A stretch of DNA of 64,000 bases, from the NCBI GenBank assembly GCA_030762895.1, contig CM061062.1, positions 3,309,501 through 3,373,500 on the forward strand, read 5' to 3'. Under the pieces are notes generated by a model. That model ran no database searches. It saw only the letters and a program-made list of their open reading frames with translations, and was not told the origin of the DNA. Below, piece by piece: positions 40,591 through 53,271 of this stretch. Within the stretch, counting starts at the first letter, position 1. The number at the start of each line of letters is the position of its first letter. The DNA is from Sophora flavescens. Its lineage: Eukaryota; Streptophyta; Magnoliopsida; Fabales; Fabaceae. The position numbers were made by a program, and so were the translations under genes.

Positions 40591-43576
40591 ACACAAAGAT
40601 GGTGGTTGGGTTACATTTGGAGGAAACCAAAAAGGGAAGATCATTGGTATAGGTAACATTGGTAAATATCATTTTCCATCCATTGATAATGTTCTTTTGG
40701 TAAATGGTTTAAAACACAATCTACTGAGCATAAGTCAATTATGTGATAATGGATATGCTATTTCTTTTGATTAAAACATGTGTAATGTCAAAAAGAATGA
40801 TGGATCAATTTTATTCACTGCTAAGAGGCAAAACAATCTATATAAGATTGACTTGGAGGACCTCTCAAATCAAAGTGTCTCATGTTTAGGGTCCATTGAA
40901 GATGAGCGATGAATTTGGCATAAAAGGCTAGGTCATGCAAGCTTGAAGTTAATTTCAAAGCTAAATAAGCATAACCTCGTGGGAGGGTTACCAAACCTTA
41001 AGTACAAATCTGATGCTCTCTGTGATGCATGTCAAAAAGGAAAATATGTCAAAGGTTATTTTGAATCTAATGATGTTGTTAGCACCAATAGACCACTAGA
41101 ACTGCTACACCTTGATCTTTTTGGTCCAACAAGGACTGCTTCTGTCAGTGGTAAGAAATAAGGTCTAGTCATTGTAGACGACTACACTAGATGGACATAG
41201 GTTATATTCCTAGCTCACAAGGATAAGTCTTTCATGGTCTTTTCTATATTCTGCAAACATGTACAGAATGAAAAAGACATGTGTATCACTTCAATTAGAA
41301 GTGACCATGAGGGAGAGTTTGAAAATGAGCTATTTCAGAAGTTCTGTGAAGAGAGTGGTATTCTTCACAACTTCTCAATACCTAGAACACCATAGCAAAA
41401 TGGTGTGGTAGAGAGAAAGAACAGATCTCTTCAAGAGATGGCTAGAACTATGCTCAATGACAACTCTGTCCCTAGACACTTCTGGGCTGAATCTGTTAAT
41501 ACTGCCTGTTACATTCAGAACAGAATATACATTAGACCAATCTTGAGCAAGACTCCTTATGAATTATGTAAAGGACGAAAACCCAACATTTCATATTTTC
41601 ATCCTTTTGGTTGTAAATGCTATATATTGAATACTAAAGATCTACTAGGAAAGTTTGATGCAAAAGTAGATAATGAGATATTGTTAGGATATTCTGAAAC
41701 TTCAAAAGGCTTTAGAGTTTATAATTATAGAACTCTAGTAGTAGAAGACTCTATTCATATCAAGTTTGATGACAAGCAGCCTGATAAGAAATTATCTGAG
41801 CTAGATGAAGTTTTTGCAGATCTTGATCTAAATATCTCAGGAGATACAACAGAAGTAAAAGCTGATGATCAAGTGGATGACCCTCCACAACAACCAGAAG
41901 CCTCCACTTCTCAACAAGATGTTGTTCAGAGATCTAGGTACTTCAGAAATTATCATCCACAAGATCAAATCATTGGAAACCCCAATGATAGTCTAAGAAC
42001 CAGATCAACTTTCAGAGAGCAGGAAGATTCTGCACTAGTCTCTGAGTTGGAACCAAAGACAGTAGACGAGGCTCTGCTGGACGATGGCTGGATTCTAGCT
42101 ATGCAAGAAGAACTGAATCAGTTTGAAAGAAGTGAAGTTTAGACCCTGGTACCCCTGCCTAAAGATAAATCAGTTATTGGAACAAAATGGATTTACAGAA
42201 ACAAGCTTGATGAGAATGGTAAGGTCGTAAGAAATAAAGCAAGACTTGTTGCTCAAGGATTTTCTCAGGAAGAAGGTATAGATTATACTGAGACCTTTGC
42301 ACCAGTTGCTAGATTAGAAGCAATTAGGATTTTACTTTCATTTGCTGCACATCATAGCATTATGCTTTTTCAAATGGGTGTTAAGAGTGCTTTTCTAAAT
42401 GGCTTTATTAATGAAGAACTTTATGTAATGCAACCTTCGGGTTTTGAGAGTGAAACCTAACCTGAACATGTATATAAGCTTAAGAAAGCTTTATATGGCC
42501 TTAAACAAGTACCTAGAGCTTGGTATGATAGGCCAAGTTCATTTCTTATGGAAAATGGATTTAATAGAGGAAAGGTTGATACAACCTTGTTTAGAAAGTC
42601 CGGTAAATCTAATTTCATAATTGTACAAATATATGTTGATGATATTATATTTGGAGCTACTAATGAATCTTTGTGCAAAGAGTTTTCTAAGTTAATGCAG
42701 AAAGAGTTTGAAATGAGCATGATGGGAGAACTCAAATTCTTCCTTGGACTTCAAGTTAAACAAACTATGGACGAGGTGCACATTCATCAAACTAAGTATA
42801 CAAAGGAACTCCTGAAGAAGTTCAAAATGGATGACTGCAAGCCAATGAACAGCCCTATGCACCCCACGTCCATACTGAACAAAGATGATAAAGAGAAAGA
42901 GGTATACCAAAAGGTATATAGAGGTATAATAAGATCTCTTCTATATCTTACTGCGTCTAGGCCTGATATTATGTTCAGTGTATGTTTGTGTGCTCGATTT
43001 CAATCTGATCCTAGAGAACCTCACTTATCAGCAGTTAAGAGAATATTTATATACTTAAAAGATACTACTAATCTGGGTCTGTGTTTTAAGAAAAATGAAG
43101 ATTACATATTAGTTGGTTTCTGTGATGCTGACTATGCTGGAGACATAATTGAAAGCAATAGTACCAGTGAAGGATGTCACTTCATTCGAGCCAATCTTGT
43201 CTCATGGTCAAGTAAAAGACAAAGTACCATTGCCTTATCAACTGCTGAAGCTGAGTATATTTCAGCTGCAAGTTGCTGCTCACAACTTCTATGGATCAAA
43301 TATCAATTGGAAGACTACAATGTGTTTGTAAGTAGTATTCCACTTATGTGTGATAATACTGTTGCAATGAATTTGTCTAAGAATCCAATATTGCATTCTA
43401 GAGCTAAGCATATAGAGATTAAACATCATTTTATAAGAGATTATGTACAAAAAGGTGTTTTTGATATCCAATTTGTAGATACTGACCATCAATGGGCAGA
43501 TATCTTTACTAAACCTCTTGCGGAGGACAGGTTTATTTTTATTAGAAAGCATCTTAATATGCTTTGTGTTGATTGA
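40532..43576 (+). pseudogene. + strand Sirevirus pol: protease, integrase, RT, RNase H
   Basis: One reading frame runs throughout, with in-frame stops at 40772, 40910, 41159, 41198, 41393, 42140 and 42458 and no frameshift. Protease: the active-site triplet reads GSG (LGSGCSRHMTG), so the catalytic Asp is lost. Integrase: HHCC region ending CDACQKGK; core with HLDLFGPTR, SIRSDHEGEF and [61 protein letters not shown], and catalytic IYVDDIIFGAT (near 42640). RNase H: VGFCDADYAGD, STAEAEYISAASCCSQ, CDNTVAMNLSKN and ADIFTKPLAED. All domains are present but the polyprotein cannot be made whole. Confidence 0.92.
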
Positions 43577-44061
43577 TTAAGGCGTCCAGGCTTGAGAATT
43601 TTATTGTTGATGTATGTGCGTCTAAAGCATTTCAAGTCTATTGCATGATTTTAGTGCACGTCCATTGCATACCACGTCCACTGTATTTGTGTACCGCTTC
43701 CACTGCATGTCGCGTCTATGTTTGATTGCATTTCACTTGGATCTGTCCATACTCTTATTTATTAATTGCATTTATTTTGTCTCAAAAATAAATTTATCAT
43801 TTATTCTCTTTGCTGAGTCAGCAACTTCCATCAATCCCATCAAGAACTTTTTATAGTTTCAAAATACCAACACCGTTTTACCCTTTATGACATGTCTTGT
43901 CAATTTTATTTATTTATTTCCAAAGGAAAAACCGTTGAAATTCAAAACCTTTTTAAGCAAGTCTCTTCCCTCTGAGAAACCTTTCACTACCCTGTCATCT
44001 CTGAGTATTCTTGAGCTCTCTGTTCTTTGCTTCCAAAACTCTAACTCTCAAATCACCAAAA
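43577..44061 (+). other. Spacer between pol and the third ORF
   Basis: Non-coding in the element frame. It contains repeated CACGTCCA / GTCCACTG-type motifs near 43610-43720, reminiscent of the GACG motifs in the LTRs. Confidence 0.5.
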
Positions 44062-45025
44062 ATGGCATCTTCTTCTACCTTTAACGTGGACAAGCTGAAT
44101 GTTGCTATTGAGCATCACTTCAATTTTGGAATCTTGGAGGAGTATAACTTGGATATCAGCAAGAACATCAACGCTGCTGGTTGGGGAGGACTTTTCGCAG
44201 AAAAGGTTTCCATTTATACCAACTTGATAAAGGACTTCTGGATAAGACTTCAAGTCACTAATATAGAAATCTTCGCTACTATATTGGGGAAGAAAATCGT
44301 GGTTTATGAGAAAACCATTGTTGATGCCATCTTCTGCGCTCAAGAAGGAGTGGTATTTACTGAGTCATGAGAGACGGACCTTGGTGGCTCATAAGTCATT
44401 GCTGCCTTTTTGATGAAAGAAGACACAGTAAGATCCCAGTCCTAGAAATCAGTTGAAATGAAGGATCATGTCCGTATTCTTCATCAAATGCTGAATAAGG
44501 TGGTTCTTCACAAAACTGGTTCCAAGGACAACCTATCAACCTTGCACAAGTTATGTCTCTGCCATCTGTTTATAGAGACTAAGATAAACTGTCCCAGAAT
44601 TCTCTTTAGTAGATTCAGGGATGTTGCTATTCATAGGAAGAATCTCTCTGCACTTCCTTACTGCCATCTTTATCAAAAATCTTCAAGTCACAAGGGATGT
44701 ATGACTTCATTGCTGCTAGGATACCTGAAGAGCAAGCAAGAATAATAATTGAGAAGCCAATGTCTGCTGCTGTTTTTGGCAAAATGAATATTTCCAACAT
44801 GAATCTAAGCACTTACACTGCTGCAGCTTTGGCTAAGACTGAAGAAATGATGAAGGTCAAAGTAGATATGGTTGAGCAAAATAATCCAGAAGTTCTTGGA
44901 TTAACAAGGACAATCAAAAAGAAAACCACTACAACAAGGAAACCTATGCCTAAGAGGCCCACTGGTGGAATTGTATTTAGGGAACCATCAGTTTTTGACC
45001 CTCAATCTGCACTTTCTCAGAAGAG
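44062..45025 (+). pseudogene. Sirevirus third ORF (envelope-like), N-terminal part, broken
   Basis: Starts at ATG 44062 (MASSSTFNVDKLNVAIEHHF) downstream of pol, the position of the envelope-like ORF in SIRE1/Maximus elements. The segment around TNLIKDFWIRLQV, then FATILGKKIVVYEKTIVDAIF matches what I know as a putative plant transposon protein domain. Stops at 44368 and nearby, and frame changes near 44460 and 44690, break it. It is cut at 45025 by a solo LTR. No clear membrane or signal peptide segment is visible, so an envelope role is unproven. Confidence 0.75.
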
Positions 45026-48000
45026 TGTAACACCCCGGTTTTTTTATGCTTTCTAAGATCGGTATAAATATAAATAAACGTTTATATTTTTATCTGAAAC
45101 TTAGAAAATGATTTTGGGAAAACTAAAGTCATATTCATATTATACTTATTTTTATAAGTATACGATTAAATTTTTGGTTAAAAATTCAGACGGAACCCGG
45201 TCTGCATTTTCGCTGACAGTAAGATTTTACTGATCGGAAAACCTAATTTTGACCCGAGAATGAAATGAATAGATTTTATATTTAATTTCCAACAATATAG
45301 TTTATTTTGAAATTTTTTAAAATAAATAGGTTATTATACTCGATTCGGGAGTAAAACCCTAAATTGGGTAATCGACGGAGTCGAAAACGGACGTGCAGAG
45401 ACAAAAACCGACATCGGATGCTGAGATATGGTGCCACCTAGGGTAATGAGTCATATGGACGAGTCATCCATGTCATGATTGCTTTTAACAAAAAATCTAG
45501 ATATTTCTTTAAACTAGTGTAAAGACCATTTTGCCCTTGGACCATTTTACCCTTGAACTTTCATTGAAATGATAAGTTTACCCCACAATTTGTGGACACA
45601 AATCAGACACCTCTCCTTCAACCTCAACTACATAATTTTCATGATTACTTTAGGCATGAAATTACCAAAATGTCCTTAAGTCCTAACTTAATCACAAAAT
45701 TGCCCTAAGTGAAATTACACTTTTGTCCTTAAATGAAAAACAATTTAGTCCCTTTAGCCCCCCTAAACCCATAGTCAACACACCAAATTAGGCCATTCCA
45801 TCCATTTTATTAAGTCATCATCTTCTTCCTTTGCTTTGTTCTTCATTTTCTCTCAAAAATTCTCTAAGTTCCATAAGCCATTTTTGTGAAGAAACTACTT
45901 GATTCCTTGCTTATTTTTCAATTCCAAGAGGTATACCATACTCCTCTCACTCAATCATCATCATGTTCTTCATTCATTTTTGTGATTTGAAGTCTTGATC
46001 ATATTTTTCAATTCTTAGATCTAGAACTTTGAAAATTCATAAAAAATCATAGAAAAATCCTTTTAAAGTGAAACCAATTTCTATGATCTTATTATCCTCT
46101 CTATATTCAAGATCCAAGAGGATACATCAAACCAAAATTTTGTGCCTATTGATCTTGTTGAGGCCGAACCCTAGTTATTGTGGGGGGAGGACTTTGTTCA
46201 TTTTTTAAACTAGTCTTGGTTGATTCAATCTTATAATTCATAGATATATTGAATCCATGATTATTGAATCAAAAAGAAACCTCTAAGCCATTTTATTTCT
46301 CATGGCCGAAATTATTTTCTTGAGAAGTTGAAAGATTTTGTTTCATTTTTCAACTTATGATAGTTTATCTTAACTCTACACTACTCTAAGGTCATGGATT
46401 TAAGAGTATGTAAATTTTTGAAATCTCTAGCCTATGTTAAGTGTCATGGCCGAATTAGGATTCTTGAAAGGTTGGAATATTTTATTTCAATCTTTGTATT
46501 CTAATCTTTGTTTTAGGGTTTCAAGTGATTAAAGAACACTAATCCAAGAGCTTGGGATTTTTAGAAATTTTTAGCTAATTAATCCCCTCATGACCGAACC
46601 AAGCATATAGGATTATAGGTGCCTTTAGTTGTTTGATTGTTAATTATTTGTTGTGTTTTGATTGAAGGATAAATTGCTGTGTGAGTCGAGTACGTGTTGT
46701 GCGGAGACCGAACGTTTGACGGAATTTCAATTTGACAAGAAAAATCTTCAAGAGATAAGGGGAGTATCTGAGGGATTTTTTCGATAGTTGTATGTAATTT
46801 GTTTGTGGTCTGTATATTTTATTTGGTGTATGTATTATTTTACATAATTACATGTCTCTGCTTTTAAGTTGTCTTCTTTTAATTATTTGATTATCTGCAT
46901 TTAATTGTTATTATATTTTATTGTATGTCATTAATTGTGCTATTTGCTATATTATTGGCATGGTTGTTATTGATGTTGTTTGTGGATTGTAAAGCCTGTA
47001 ATGGTCAGTGCTCAATTAATAATGAGGTTAAACACATTAAAAAACTTTTTACGAAATAATGAGTTTTAATTGATGAGAAATAGTAATATAATATTACTTA
47101 ATTATTTGGTTGGTTGAAAATGAGAAAAAGTTGAAAATAATATTATTTTAATAATTCACCAGCGTAAGAGTGTTTAATGAGTCATAGTGAGGACGTAACC
47201 GTGAAAATATTTTAGTACTGTTAACTTTGACGTAAGAAATTTCTAAATAGTAGAAAATGTTATTTTAAGAAAATAAGTTTCAAAAATAATTTTATTATAG
47301 TGTTGGAAAATTATTTTACTATAAAAGTCTTTTTTGGACTTAAAAACGTTTTTAAAACGTCCAACGTCGGACAATTCCGATAATATTTACAGTAGGATTA
47401 ATAAACACGGTAATATTAGTTAAAATAGAGAATTTGTATCAAAGCAATATTTTCGGGTTCAAAATATTGATTTTATGAAAGAAAATGAATTTTAAGTGAT
47501 TTTGATGATTTTGTAAAACGAATTTCCAACGTAAAAGGATTTTTTGTAAAGTATTTTTATACAATGGGTTATTTCTGACAATTTGGATAAATTAAGGAAA
47601 TTGTGTTTTGGATTTGTGTTTCACAGAGCGAAAATGTTGTTAAGTTGAAATACGAACCTAGCTGCCGAGATGTCGGTGTCTAGATTTCTATGATATGGAC
47701 CCGGGGCCCGAAAGGTTAAGTTATGGACTAGATGTCCTATAAAAATCTTTATTGATTTTTGTGCACCAAAAATCTATGAATCTAACGTGATTTGCACATT
47801 TTTGACTTGGAGTCTATTTGATTGGTTTGGAGTTGGAGACCTTTTTATTGGTATTATTGTTAAACTTAAATGTTTAAACCTTGGTTGGTCGTGAGCCTTT
47901 GAGCTTCGATAAGGAAAGAATGAACACAAAGAAAATTATGTGAATAAAACGTTTTACATGCATTTTGGGCAGACATGCCTTTGCATAGGACTTGAATGCT

Positions 48001-48824
48001 TGATTGCAAGTATTCATGATGTTTACATCACTGTGCCTTGATGGATATATGACCACTAAAACCATGTGCTATATGTAGTCACCACTTTGCCTCGTTTTGG
48101 ACTGTGGAATGGTTATTTGAACTTTGCTATATCTGGCCTTGATTCTGCCTTATTTGGCAATGAGTGCCTAATCAGCTCATTTACTTGTTGGTTGGAGCTC
48201 CGGAGATTAGGTATCAAAGTTAGTTGATGAATATTGAAGTGTCATGGTTTTTACAACGGCTACGACTGTCGGGTATGAAACTCTTTGATAAATATATTGT
48301 TTACCTTTGAATATTCATGTTAATTGGTATTTGAGAGTCATGCATATGGTTATCGTTTTAAAACCTATATATTGGAACTCACCCTTGCATATACATGTTC
48401 TTCTGTCTTTGCTGTTGTACCTTGGTACACGAGTGCAGATGTTGCAGAAGAGTTCCTTAAGTCACTTGGAGACTTAAGTCTGGATTGCAGGAAAAGATGT
48501 GTGATCATAGGGATGATCACGAGGTCTTATCAGTGAGTGTCTTGTAGAGCAACCAGCTTAGGATACTTTAAATTTTGTTGGGTGGTATGTTTTGAGAAAG
48601 TCTATGTAGGTATTTTGAAAACCTTTATATGGTTGAAATTTTGTTGTGAATAAGATGGTTTTTATTATAGTGTTATGCACGTTATACTCAAAGTATTCAG
48701 AAGAAATTGTTTTACACCCAGATTTTATGACTTCAAACAAAATAATTTTCCGAAAGCAACCAGCAAAATTCTTTTAATTTATTTCCGCACGTGTTCACAT
48801 AGTAATGCCCAAAGGGGTGTTACA
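45026..48824 (+). mobile_element. Solo LTR, 3.80 kb, TGTAACACCCC family, + orientation
   Basis: Termini TGTAACACCCC and GGGTGTTACA with a perfect TSD AAGAG (45021-45025 and 48825-48829). It is related, in opposite orientation, to the solo LTR at 1966-5527: matching landmarks include GAGCTCCGGAGATTAGGTA near 48200 and the GCAACCAGCAAAATT block near 48757. It is inserted in the third ORF of the Sirevirus. No internal domain. Confidence 0.88.
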
Positions 48825-48829
48825 AAGAG

Positions 48830-50881
48830 GACAAGGAACTTGATCCTATCTCACAATGAGGATGGGGAGGATGATGAGGACAGGATCCCCATCTACTGTG
48901 TTGAAGAAAAAGAAAATTGTTGCCTCTGCTGATGTTGCTGATGTCCAAATTCCAACTAGGAGAAGGCAACCTCAGAGAAAAGCCAAAGCTGTCATGGGAA
49001 CTGAGGTAATTATTCCTGCTAATGATCCTATCAAGATAGCAATAGATGCCTTAGTTTCTATCTTTGAGGATAGGATGGATATGGCTGTATTTGCTTCTGT
49101 GAACCAACCTGAAATCCTAGATGATGTGTACATTCCTACACTGCCTTCACCACAAACAATTTCCCTTGACCAACCACAAATAGCCTCACCAGAAAGACTA
49201 AAATTCCCACCCATTATACCTAAGAATGACCCATGGTTCAACCAACCAGACACTGGTATTAGCCCTGGTGCACATCTTCCAAAGATAAGAAAAATCAGAT
49301 TTCCCTATATCTCGACCCATCATTACGTATGAGAATAAGGCTGAAAACTGGGCCAAAGTTAAGAGGGATTGGAAAATTCTGTTCCATAAGCATGAACCTG
49401 AACCTGTCTCTACCAGACCCTTCTATCCATTGCCTGAGTATGATTATGAACCTGAAACTGTTATCTACCCATGGCGTTCACCTCACCCTGACATTCCTAC
49501 TGACCTTCCACCATCCAAACTGTACAATCACCTTGGATCTCTCATCACCCATCTACCCCTAAAGAAATTCCCTCCCAGAAAAATATATCCTAACCTTATC
49601 AAATATCCACCCTTCAAGCCTTTCACTGAAGGAGTTGAGAGACACATCATCTCTGATTGGCACACAGACCCTGCCAAGATGAATCTTACTGATGACATCT
49701 CCAAAAGATCTAGATCCTTCAGGCATGTCCCCATCATTATCGACAAGAACACCAAATGGCAGACCTTCAGGCACCCTACCATTTATGGCAAAGCTGTTGA
49801 TTTTTTTTATCTTCTTATGTATCAAATGCTGAAATGGGAGTTTGAGCACTTCGGGATTGTTAGAGCTCCAAACTTTGTCCCTCCAACTTGGTTAAGGCAT
49901 TCTTTGGAGAAGACCAAAATTTGAATCAAGCCTTACATGATATGTCCAAGATTGCCCATGATTGACCTCAACAAGGATAAGGACAAGAAGAAGCAAAGAT
50001 TCAGAGGAAAGAAGCCAGAGAATGAATCAATAATGCTAGATCTTGATTCTGAACCCTTTGATGACACTCTATTGGAGTATTGGGAATCTCTTCCAATTGA
50101 ACAAGTTTCCGAAACTGAGCCTGCTGCTGACTTCTGGAGATCTCACATCATTCACTGCACTAGAGAGGCATCTACTTCAGGTCTGACTCAAGAAGAGAAA
50201 AGAGTCATTCCTAAAGTCAGAGGCAAATGTGGCCTTTCCAAATGCATATTCATCATAATCAAGGACATTTTGGGCCTTCCTATTACCAACCTGCATCTTG
50301 AAAATGAAGACACTATTCATTGGGCCAAAGAGATACCAGAACCAGTGCTGCAATATGCTACTTCACCTCCTCCATCACTATCTTCAGAGCATACTGATGA
50401 GGAAATTATAGTTGAAGACCCTGCTATAGATATTGATTCTGTTAAATCAGTCACTGAGAATGAGGAAGTTGCTGAGTTTGCTCCCAGATCAAGCATTTCT
50501 GAGAAGCAATCATCTCAGTCAATGGTTCTAACTGTCATTCATCCATCATTGCAACCTCAAACTTCCAGAGCATTGGAAACTTTTCCAAGTCTAGCTCATG
50601 CTCATGATAGTGCTGAAAGCTCAAGACCCTCACTCTCACTGCCTCTAAATTTTGAAGAAATTATTGGAAGGATTATAGATGAAAGAGCAGAGACTAAGGT
50701 TAAAGAACAAGTGAAAGAGCAGGTAGCAGAAGTCCTGGTTCCAACAAACGTCGTGATGAACCAGATAATGAACATCATGCTGCAATTTCAACAGAGTCAA
50801 AATCTTCCAACTCAAATTCCTGATCCTCCACCAAAACCAAATCCAAATCCTCCTCCTCCTCCACCACCACCCTCTTCGTAG
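48830..50881 (+). pseudogene. Sirevirus third ORF (envelope-like), C-terminal part, broken
   Basis: Continues the frame of the N-terminal part across the solo LTR (the 3804-bp insertion is a multiple of three), then shifts frame near 48900 and again near 49330-49430. The last frame, 49937-50881 (314 codons), has a WAKEIPEP motif, a long acidic/Ser region, a coiled-coil-like segment (ERAETKVKEQVKEQVAEVL) and a proline-run C-terminus (about 19 Pro near the end). A coiled coil followed by a proline-rich tail is a known trait of Sirevirus third ORFs. Confidence 0.72.
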
Positions 50882-51394
50882 GTTTTGATTTTGTTGTTTC
50901 CCTACTGACAATGATGGTCCACTCTTTTTACCTTTTTGTATGATGACAAAAAAGGGGGAGAAAGGAAAGAGAATTAAATTTAATATGAAAAGCCAGTTTT
51001 TAAAAAGTATACACTTGTCTGCATATGCATGTCTCTTTATGTTTATGCCTTGACATACTATATTTGTTTTGAATGCTCTGATACTGTTTACTATGATTTG
51101 TTTATTGCTCTGATATATCCTAAGTCTACATGCTCTAACACTGTTTGATATGATATATTTTATTTGCTCTGAAACTTATCTATAAGTTTGATAAAGACTA
51201 TAAAGCTCTGATTCTATCTCAACTGATAAGTAGTTGCAATGATCTAATAAGCTATATACATGTTCTGCTGAATTTGTCATATGCTCTTCCTGTTAAAAGT
51301 TTGAATGCTTTGTCTTAGGGGGAGCTTTGTAAACTTTCTTAGACTTTGCTACTCAAATTTAATTAGTTTTTGTCATCATCAAAAAGGGGGACAT
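50882..51394 (+). other. Sirevirus 3' untranslated region with polypurine tracts
   Basis: Purine tracts AAAAAAGGGGGAGAAAGG (about 50948), TTAGGGGGAG (about 51316) and AAAAAGGGGGA (51381-51391), the last three bases before the 3' LTR. Multiple tracts are typical of Sireviruses. Otherwise AT-rich, with repeated GCTCTGATA-type words. Confidence 0.75.
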
Positions 51395-52952
51395 TGTTGG
51401 AACCAAAGTGATTTATATTTAATTAATCTCTAAGTTTTAATGTTAACAAAAGGATTAAATTTGATTGGCAAAGTGTTAGTTGAGATCTAAAAAGGTTATT
51501 CAGTTTTACAGGATTACTTGAATCTTATAAGTTATGAAAACCTTGATGAAGTTACCATATATATCTGCTTGGATTTGATCTTGTGAATCCGCTTCCATAA
51601 ACGAGCTGCTCAAATGTTTGGTAAAGTTATTTACTTATTTATTTATTTAAGTAGACGAGAGCTTTAATAGAATTGAGTAGACGAAAAAATAAAATAACGA
51701 GTAGAGGAGAATTTTTCTCATGAGTAGACGAGATCTAATTGCCACGTCACTAGACGGAGATCAAGATAACTCACTGAGATATAGCAAGTCCAAAGACTTG
51801 ATAGACGAGAGGATATGCCACGTCAGTGGACGAGTTAAATGAAAGAATAAATAGGCTTAGTCTCACATATAACTGTGTAGATTGAGATTTTTAGTAGACG
51901 AGTTTTTATATCTAATATGTTCTTTCTAAGAAGAATAAATGCAACAGTCCACTTGAATTTATATCAAATGATTGATATTTATTTCAAACGAATATTGGTC
52001 CTTCTTATTTGTTTTAACTGTTTTAATGCTTTGTTTCCTTGTGAGAGAAACATAGTACCATCAAGGAAATGCAAAAAGCAAAATAGTACAATGGGGAAAT
52101 GCAAAACGATTTGTACCCTATCACCTTTACTGCCGGAATAGCTGGAATTTTCACAAAGGAGGAAAGACAGTTTTCAAGTTGCAATTGCTCAGAGCTGTGA
52201 CCCTCCATTTCGTACAAAAGTGATAACCAAGAGTACGTTTCACAATAGCCACGATCAAGCTATCAGTGACAACGGATATTATGAATTTAATGCTATCTCT
52301 AAACGGGTATATTCAAAACAACCGTTGAAGTTAGTGAAAAATAAGGTTACTATAAATAGAAGACCTCAACCACTGAAGAACAACTTTTGCTAGCCAAACT
52401 TTTGCGAGCCGACTTTTTGTCAATCTATAATTTCTCAATCTAATATTCTTCCAAGAGCAAGAGTCTGTATTCTTTAGTTTGGATATTGTGAAAATATTCA
52501 ACAGATCGTAAACTTTCATATCCTCACACATAGTGAGTTAAGAAGATCATAAGTTAAATCTCTTTGTTAGAGTTAGAGCCTGAAGAGGCTTGGTAAGAAA
52601 GGAATACTTGTAGCTTGGAGAGGTGTTGAATACTTGGTTGTAATCTATTTGAAGAAATAGTGGATAAAACCTTCAAGTCGAAGGGACTGGACGTAGCTCT
52701 TGGTTGGAAGAGAGTGAACAAGGATAAAATCTATTGTGTGAATCTTCTATCTCAAAACTCTTACAGCTTTATTTGTTTATACTAACTGTGGGGATTTGAT
52801 ATTGCTTTTGTTAAGTTTCTAAAAGATCATTTTATGTGTGCTTGCTTCTGTATTAAATTTCTTGTGTGAGAAAATAGTTTTAAAAATATTTTCGAAAATT
52901 ATTAACAAACACAATTCAACCCCCCTTCTTGTGTTTGCTTGTGGCAACTTCA
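51395..52952 (+). repeat. 3' LTR of the + strand Sirevirus
   Basis: 1558 bp, matching 28267-29834, ending CAACTTCA before the GTTAA duplication. Confidence 0.93.
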
Positions 52953-53271
52953 GTTAACAACATGTTATCACAACCAAACAAATAGCATATTAACAAACAA
53001 ACATATACAACAAACTGGGGTCATGGGAACTCCTTTACCTTACACTACCCCTACTGCCTATGATTACACTACCCTTCTCCCCATACCTGGATTGAAGGTA
53101 GCTCTATCAACAACCAAACAGCAAACTGGCTCCCAACCCTCAAGCGGCTCACTTAATCCTTCAAGCCTTGACCAACAGAAACACAACAGATTAGTTTCCC
53201 AAACCAAAAACAAAAGGGAAACCAAAAAGGATAAGGAACCATTACCTATATATGAGCACAGACTAAGCAAC

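Larger units (their letters stand above)
28267..52952 (+). mobile_element. Full-length Sirevirus-type Ty1/copia retrotransposon, degenerate
   Basis: LTRs 28267-29834 and 51395-52952 (TGTTGGAACC...CAACTTCA) are flanked by TSDs GCTAA (28262-28266) and GTTAA (52953-52957), one mismatch. The order is LTR, PBS, gag, pol (PR-IN-RT-RNH), a third envelope-like ORF, polypurine tracts, LTR, which is the Sirevirus (SIRE1/Maximus) layout. It is interrupted in gag by another element (30544-39422) and in the third ORF by a solo LTR (45026-48824). Own length is about 12.0 kb. Multiple stops make it non-functional. Confidence 0.93.
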
